NCBI RefSeq assembly: GCF_000275845.1
Contig: NW_006766948.1
Location: forward strand, 93,216 to 107,120
DNA from: Dichomitus squalens LYAD-421 SS1
Lineage: Eukaryota > Basidiomycota > Agaricomycetes > Polyporales > Polyporaceae
Reading direction: 5' to 3'
DNA length: 13,905 nucleotides
Position 1 is the stretch's first letter. Each line of letters starts with the position of its first letter. Below the pieces are notes generated by a model. It did not search any database, was not told the DNA's origin, and was given only the letters and a program-made list of their open reading frames with translations. Made by a program: the position numbers and the translations under genes. This document shows positions 9,401 to 13,905 of the stretch, one piece after another.

Positions 9401-11208
9401 TCTCTCGAACGCAGTGGAGTTCTCGCTTGCTGTTGTGGCATTTTTCATATTGCTGATCATTCTGATGTGTAGCTTCCGTTGATATGGATCAAGTATCTCC
9501 CAGAGGCTCTCAAGGACCATGAAGGCGCGTACAAGAAATACGAAGCAGCGCTGCGCAAGCACAACGACACCGCCCAGAAGCATGAATCCGAAATCCAAGC
9601 CCTTCGCACTCAGGCCGCATCCCCTGATGTCGATGCAAGACAGCACACCAAACTGGACAAAAGGATCAAAGAGCTGGTGGCAAAGGCCCTGAAGGCACCG
9701 CTCAAACCCACCCCGCGCATGCAGGAGGCTGAGGTGCCACTCATGTTGTCTCTTGGCGGGGGGCTGAAGCTTCTTTTGGGTAGCTCGACGTCTGCAGAGC
9801 AACGTCTCCGTGGCGCAGGACTGCTCTTCTCATATCTGCAAGAATTCAAGCGTGTACGTATTGATTTTACCTTCCTCAGGGCCTTTACAACACGTTGACA
9901 CGTCCCCTCCTTCGGCATTTTTCGTCGCGCATTCAAATGGGCATCATAAACTCCCATGCGACTTGACCGCTTCTTGCCTTGCCAGATTTATGGGCTCGAT
10001 GCCATGGTGCCGAACCATCATTTTGCGACACACATCCCCTCGCAGCTCGAAGAGTTTGGGACTGTCTATGAAATCTGGGCCTTCCTTGCGGAACACCTCA
10101 ACAAGACGCTGAAGAGCACTAACCAGAATAACCGGCACAGAGGCCAACAAGAGGTCACGATGATGCGCGAGTTTGATCGACACATGCAAGTCCGGGCTAT
10201 TGTACTATTTGCTTATTCTGTATCTCGGACGTCCTACTGATGTGAAGTCTTTGTTGCCCAGGTCGAACATGCATCCACGCTCCCACCAGACGGTACAAAT
10301 GAAGTTGACGTGTCGCGCTCAATAGCGCAACGTTTTCTTCATGAGTCGCGCGAGGCTCGCGGGACTGTGGAAGCGATAGGAGCCACCCATGGTCGTGATC
10401 CGGCTGTACAGGATGACAGCACGTTCTTTTTTGTTACCCACTACTTGAGACTCATAAATACTCCTTGCAGCTTTTTTGGCGACACCGATCGGCCTTGGGG
10501 TGCGCTCTGCACGATCCGTGCAAACCGACGTCGCACTGTGCGACGAGGTCCTCAGGTGGTATGCGCAAAATGAACCCCGCGCGCCAAGCCAAAGAATGTT
10601 TCACGCATATGATCCTCATGCGCCCAGTGGCGCGACATTTCTTGATCCCACAGCCCACACCCTGAGCTACATTGTTCTGGATGGCCGGCGCATCACTCCG
10701 AAGACATCCTCAGGCATTGTCAAGGTCTCGCTTCAAGACACCCTTACATCGCAGGCGACGTAGTGCGGCTGCTACTTCATCATCAACCGGGCTATTCATT
10801 GCCCACGATTTTTGCAGAGGTTAAGTGGCTTATTCCCGAAGACATCAACCAAGTGGCGAACAATCCGTGGTGTGAATAGTAAGCCATCTTCTCTATTTGG
10901 GGCATAACAGAGCACTGATTTTTTTTCTGAAATACAATGAGCCCGGAGCTCAATGTCAGGTGTTGGAAGTATCTCGAGCATATGCCATCTGGCAGTTCTT
11001 CAGGACTTCCTCCATTGATTCCTGTGACTGCAATCTGATGCCAGCTGGCCCGCGGTGTTTACGACCTCAAGTTACCGCGTCTTTGGCATACTACGACGCT
11101 TGGAGGTGTACGTCATATCATCTTCTTGGTTGTCCTCAGGACTTGATGCGCTGACTTCCCTCAGGACGCTATCTCGATAGAGTCGCTAGCAGATCTTCGG
11201 GCTGGTGA
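6500..11208 (+). pseudogene. tnp2-family DNA transposase (CACTA/Plavaka-like), inactivated
   Basis: This encodes a cut-and-paste transposase of the fungal tnp2 type, about 1220 codons. Predicted exons: 6500-6952, 7005-8062, 8147-8233, 8287-8441, 8497-8652, 8834-9019, 9077-9189, 9244-9357, 9473-9853, 9986-10201, then about 10262-10405, 10471-10869, 10942-11105 and 11165-11208. Phases agree through the tenth. In order one sees an N-terminal Cys motif (CTCPPC), an RGG-rich stretch, a zinc-ribbon-like C-x2-C-x14-C-x2-C near residues 378-399, DELRIGVILHVDWFS (Asp codon 8058), RVALVCTCADHP, the family signature IDPMHNLLLG (Asp codon 8995), a charged coiled-coil-like insert, VPNHHFATH (from 10007) and a C-terminal GDVVRLLLHHQPG domain. 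The two Asp are probable catalytic residues by family analogy. Lesions: TGA at 7791, 7971 and 11036; frame changes near 10472-10477 and 10735-10750. The eleventh exon end and the 181-nt intron 8653-8833 are uncertain. Confidence 0.85.
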
Positions 11209-11896
11209 GGGCGGGCTATCGTAAATCAGGGTACGTTCTACTGCACCAGCATATCCCGATCTTGCGTACATGTTCTAATGATAACTATGCTCCTACAAGA
11301 CAGTGAACGTGTCGCCAGCGATGATCATGCAAGAGTTGCACTTCCAGATACCGACGGTCTGGGGCTTCAGCGAACCGTAGATGTAATCGTGAATCATTCC
11401 TTTCTGGTTTTCACTAGCTCGTTATGATAGAGCTTCATCAACAATTATTGAGATGTTACATGCACGCGATTTGCAGCCCACAAGAAGTTCAAGTTAATCC
11501 TCTACCGTTCCTGTCACCAAGGGGTCACCGGTACCATCATCCGTCGGTGTCACGTTCTCTCCGAATCCAACAGGATCGGGATGCTTCAACCAGTCACCTA
11601 GATACCTGCTGTCAGTCAGTTTCACCCTCTCATATCATTCCATATTAACGCCAAAGTTGTATGGCGCATAACCGGGAATCTTGTCACTAGATCGGCCCAT
11701 GTCGCGCACACGTTCGACCATCATCCGGAGCGACTTCTGACACAAGGTGCTGTTATGGATCTCCGACAATTCCCTGTATATCGTGGACAACTACAACGCA
11801 ATTGTGAGTTCAGATTCTCCACAAATCAACTGTGCGGCAAACCTCTTCTGATCGCCAATTTGGTCTAATCACTTCAAAAAAGCTCATTTTGGCCAG
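11209..11896. other. Convergent intergenic stretch; no gene seen
   Basis: This lies between the 3' ends of the plus-strand transposase gene and the minus-strand pseudogene. Open frames are short (74 codons or fewer) and not recognised. It should contain the 3' ends of both transcripts and the right border of the transposon, but no clear terminal repeat was identified. Confidence 0.45.
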
Positions 11897-13905
11897 CTAG
11901 GCGTCTGACTTCCCCGTTACTCCAGCCTTTTCGGCCATCCAACGTCGCCATTCTGTAACTGCGTCGTCGGTCTCGTCGTCCTCAGGTCCGCTTGCCTCAT
12001 CAGACATCAAGTCGGCCGAAACCAGGTGTCCTGGGTCGACACCGTGTATTTCCAGGTACCTCGATGCCATGCTAAATAGGTTGTCGCTTTTCTAGATGTA
12101 TCCAAGTAGTTCATACGACAGATTGTTGACATAGCAACGGTACGTACCTTATTGCGACGATTTTGCCACCTTGACGCTCGCTCATTTTTTTTGCGCTGGA
12201 TGGCTTTCTCTTGATCGACTTCGCTGCTATACACTGCTCGGAAACCCCGGAAGCTTGTCTTGGCGCATTCGCGCAGAAGAGCATACGTCAATTTGACGTT
12301 AGGGGCATTCATCCATGTTGCATAGACGGCGGAGTGGCTCTGGTGAGTGCCGGAACCAGTTGTCCCGCGTCAACGTTGCAAGCAGGTCCGTGATCCACGA
12401 TACTAGGTCAGTCTTCTCGCCTAACTAGTGTGCAATAAATATACTAATTACACACCTTCAACTGTTGCATAGAAACCTTGGCAACTCGGACGAGTAGATC
12501 GGGGTTGACCGACTCATCTACTCGTGCCTCGAAATTCACCGCCATCCCTGGCATGGTTTCGCCCCACTTGGGCCATTTGTCTTCTTTGCTGACACCCGTA
12601 ACCAGCTGAAATTGTTTTCCCACAACGTTCTGGAAGGTAATGCATTCGTAAGTACACGTCCGTCGCCATATTTCTTGAGTCCCTTTGACAAAACGGCCGT
12701 GCAGCGCGAACACATTGTACTGCACCTCACTGAGCAGTGTTGCACCACCACAGGCAAGTGTTGCTACAATATCAAACCTGGCACGATGTTCACTGACTGC
12801 GTCACCAGCCCGCTTTCAGCCATCATCATATGATCTAGGTACGCAGAACTGTTCTGCGAGAGGCGGGTCAACTCACTAAAATAACACGTCGTGCCTGCCG
12901 CTGCACGAGATCCAGGTTTTCATGTGTGGTTTTCAACAGAGCAAGAGGATCCAAGTCGTCCTTGACAGCAAATGGGTCGGGCACATACGGTGTGTCATCC
13001 AGATCGTTGTTCTCTGCGCCGACATTCCGGCCAGGGTGACGATGTGTTAGGCCATCGTGCGCCGTATAGAGCGGGTTTCGGTGACCGCGTGCGAGGGCTG
13101 GGGTGATAAACTCGGGGCTGTGAAGACAAAGATTAGATCCGACTAGAGTCGAAGCAAGACTATCTTCAGTCAGTAAGGAAAGACTATATTGCAGTAACCA
13201 ACTGTACCTAGAGTCGAAGCAAGACTACTAAGGTTAAGTAAGTAACTACAAGTGAGAGGTAGATATAATGAAGTACTCACTCTTCAGTCAGTAAGGAAAG
13301 ACTGAAGAGGGAGAACGCAATCTGAAGTCCTTATATACTACAGAGAAGTGTCCATGACTAATCGAAGAGTGGTTAGTCACATGTACCATAGTGCGATGAA
13401 TAATACAATGACAAAAGAATTGCGACATATCACACCATAGGATGAGTAAGAGATGAGTAAGGCATAGACCTGTCTAGACCGTTCTGGAGTAGTACGGATT
13501 GTCCTAGACAGTACCAGAAGAGTCCGGAAGCATAGCTATAGTACACGAGCAGAGAGTCCCAAATATGGTAACATACTACATAAGCGACTACAGCTAAGTG
13601 CTAGGAGACGCATAGCCTCGTGTAGTCCGGACCGGATAAGTCCAAGTTCAACATGGGGGCATGGAGTTAACTAGTGCGGCTGTTTCTAGTTCATTATCGT
13701 CATCAAAGAGCTGAGGATCGATTGCAGGGCTGCTGGATACAGATTCGGACAGCCCACTGTCGGATAGACGGTGATGGCGTCCATCGGAACCGCGCTTTAG
13801 GTGAGTATATGCGCCCTCATAATATCTGAAAAAACAATGCACACTAATAGAGACGTATCTTGCATCATCAGGTTGTTGCGCGCTCGCCTCTCGGTGGTAT
13901 GCAGG
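11897..13905 (-). pseudogene. Repetitive agaricomycete gene with C-terminal MSDEASGPE motif, split by an LTR
   Basis: The N-terminus is outside the window. Coding blocks in order are 13905 to about 13656 (YYEGAYTHLKRGSDG, then a Ser/Asp-rich part), the LTR, 13118 to about 12877 (TPYVPDPFAVKDDLDPLALL), about 12760-12452 (ITFQNVVGKQFQLVTG, then WPKWGETMPGMAVNFEARV), 12402-12148 and 12091-11897 (stop TAG at 11899). The last intron, 12092-12147, has GTACGT and CTAG ends, and intron 12403-12451 also fits in phase. The C-terminal half (APNVK..Y..., many Lys/Arg/Asn, then YLEIHGVDP and MSDEASGPE at 12007-11981) matches a repetitive fungal family that I know only as hypothetical. Damage: the LTR at 13119-13653 and a 13-bp partial duplication at 12332-12349 that shifts the frame. 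The splice between the second and third blocks is unresolved. Confidence 0.65.
13119..13653 (+). mobile_element. Solo LTR (535 bp), full copy
   Basis: The element starts TGTGAAG and ends TTCAACA, so its ends are near-inverted (TGTGAA against TGTTGAA) with the TG..CA hallmark of LTRs. Its last 400 bases equal copy 1. Inside are direct repeats: CTAGAGTCGAAGCAAGACTA at 13143-13162 and 13208-13227, and a 23-base word starting TCTTCAGTCAG at 13163-13185 and 13281-13303; the second copy of the latter forms a hairpin with 13299-13308. The target duplication is not clean: GGGGC lies directly left (13114-13118), TGGGG directly right, and GGGGC recurs two bases further on (13656-13660). Coding sequence of one minus-strand gene lies on both sides, with no polypurine tract or retrotransposon gene next to it, so this is a solo LTR inserted in that gene. 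Family (Gypsy or Copia) is not decidable. Confidence 0.75.

Noticed and set aside
9040..9441. Minus-strand frame of 133 codons
   Set aside because: It lies opposite recognised transposase exons and is a shadow of them.
6231..12432. CACTA-type terminal repeats of the transposon
   Set aside because: CACTA at 6235 and TAGTG near 12427 exist, but the adjoining bases do not pair as inverted repeats and the right one lies inside the facing pseudogene.
13143..13303. CRISPR-like array
   Set aside because: The repeated words are only two copies each, of two kinds, with unequal spacing, and lie inside an LTR of a eukaryotic genome.
1..13653. A single 13.6-kb LTR retrotransposon with the two repeats as its ends
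   Set aside because: No gag, protease, reverse transcriptase or integrase sequence was seen between the repeats, no primer-binding site follows copy 1 and no polypurine tract precedes copy 2. Gene fragments abut both copies instead.

Overview
The window looks like a transposon-rich, gene-poor stretch of a basidiomycete (Agaricomycete, mushroom-type) genome. The evidence is short introns of about 50-80 nt with GT..AG ends, a fungal tnp2-type transposase, and fragments of repetitive hypothetical proteins that I associate with agaricomycete genomes. No rRNA, tRNA or CRISPR array was seen. Recognition rests on reading translations by eye; no database search was run.

Layout, left to right. Positions 1-400 are the 3' part of a long terminal repeat (LTR) that recurs as a full copy at 13119-13653. 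Next to it, on the minus strand, lies a broken gene fragment (401-934) of a repetitive fungal family. Positions 935-2990 hold no convincing complete gene, only a 65-bp foldback, telomere-like words in inverted orientation, palindromes around GGTCTGCAGACC, and a possible Cys-rich exon. The only gene that appears intact is a four-exon minus-strand gene (4442-2994) for a membrane protein of about 258 residues and unknown function; its third intron is unusually long and contains a degenerate duplication. A short inverted-repeat element (5039-5532, flanked by TAGTA) and a strong hairpin (5547-5600) follow.

The largest feature is a plus-strand, many-exon tnp2-family DNA transposase gene (6500-11208). 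Exon phases agree across the first ten exons, but the gene carries in-frame TGA codons and frame changes, so it is almost certainly dead. Facing it on the minus strand (13905-11897, beginning outside the window) is another repetitive fungal gene, cut by the LTR at 13119-13653 and carrying a 13-bp frame-breaking partial duplication.

The parts do not form a working pathway. The window is best read as nested and decaying mobile-element debris around one small, still open membrane-protein gene. The two LTR copies differ mostly by transitions at CpG/TpG, and the nonsense codons found are all TGA, which fits methyl-cytosine decay of silenced DNA. I found no convincing evidence for a new multi-gene system.
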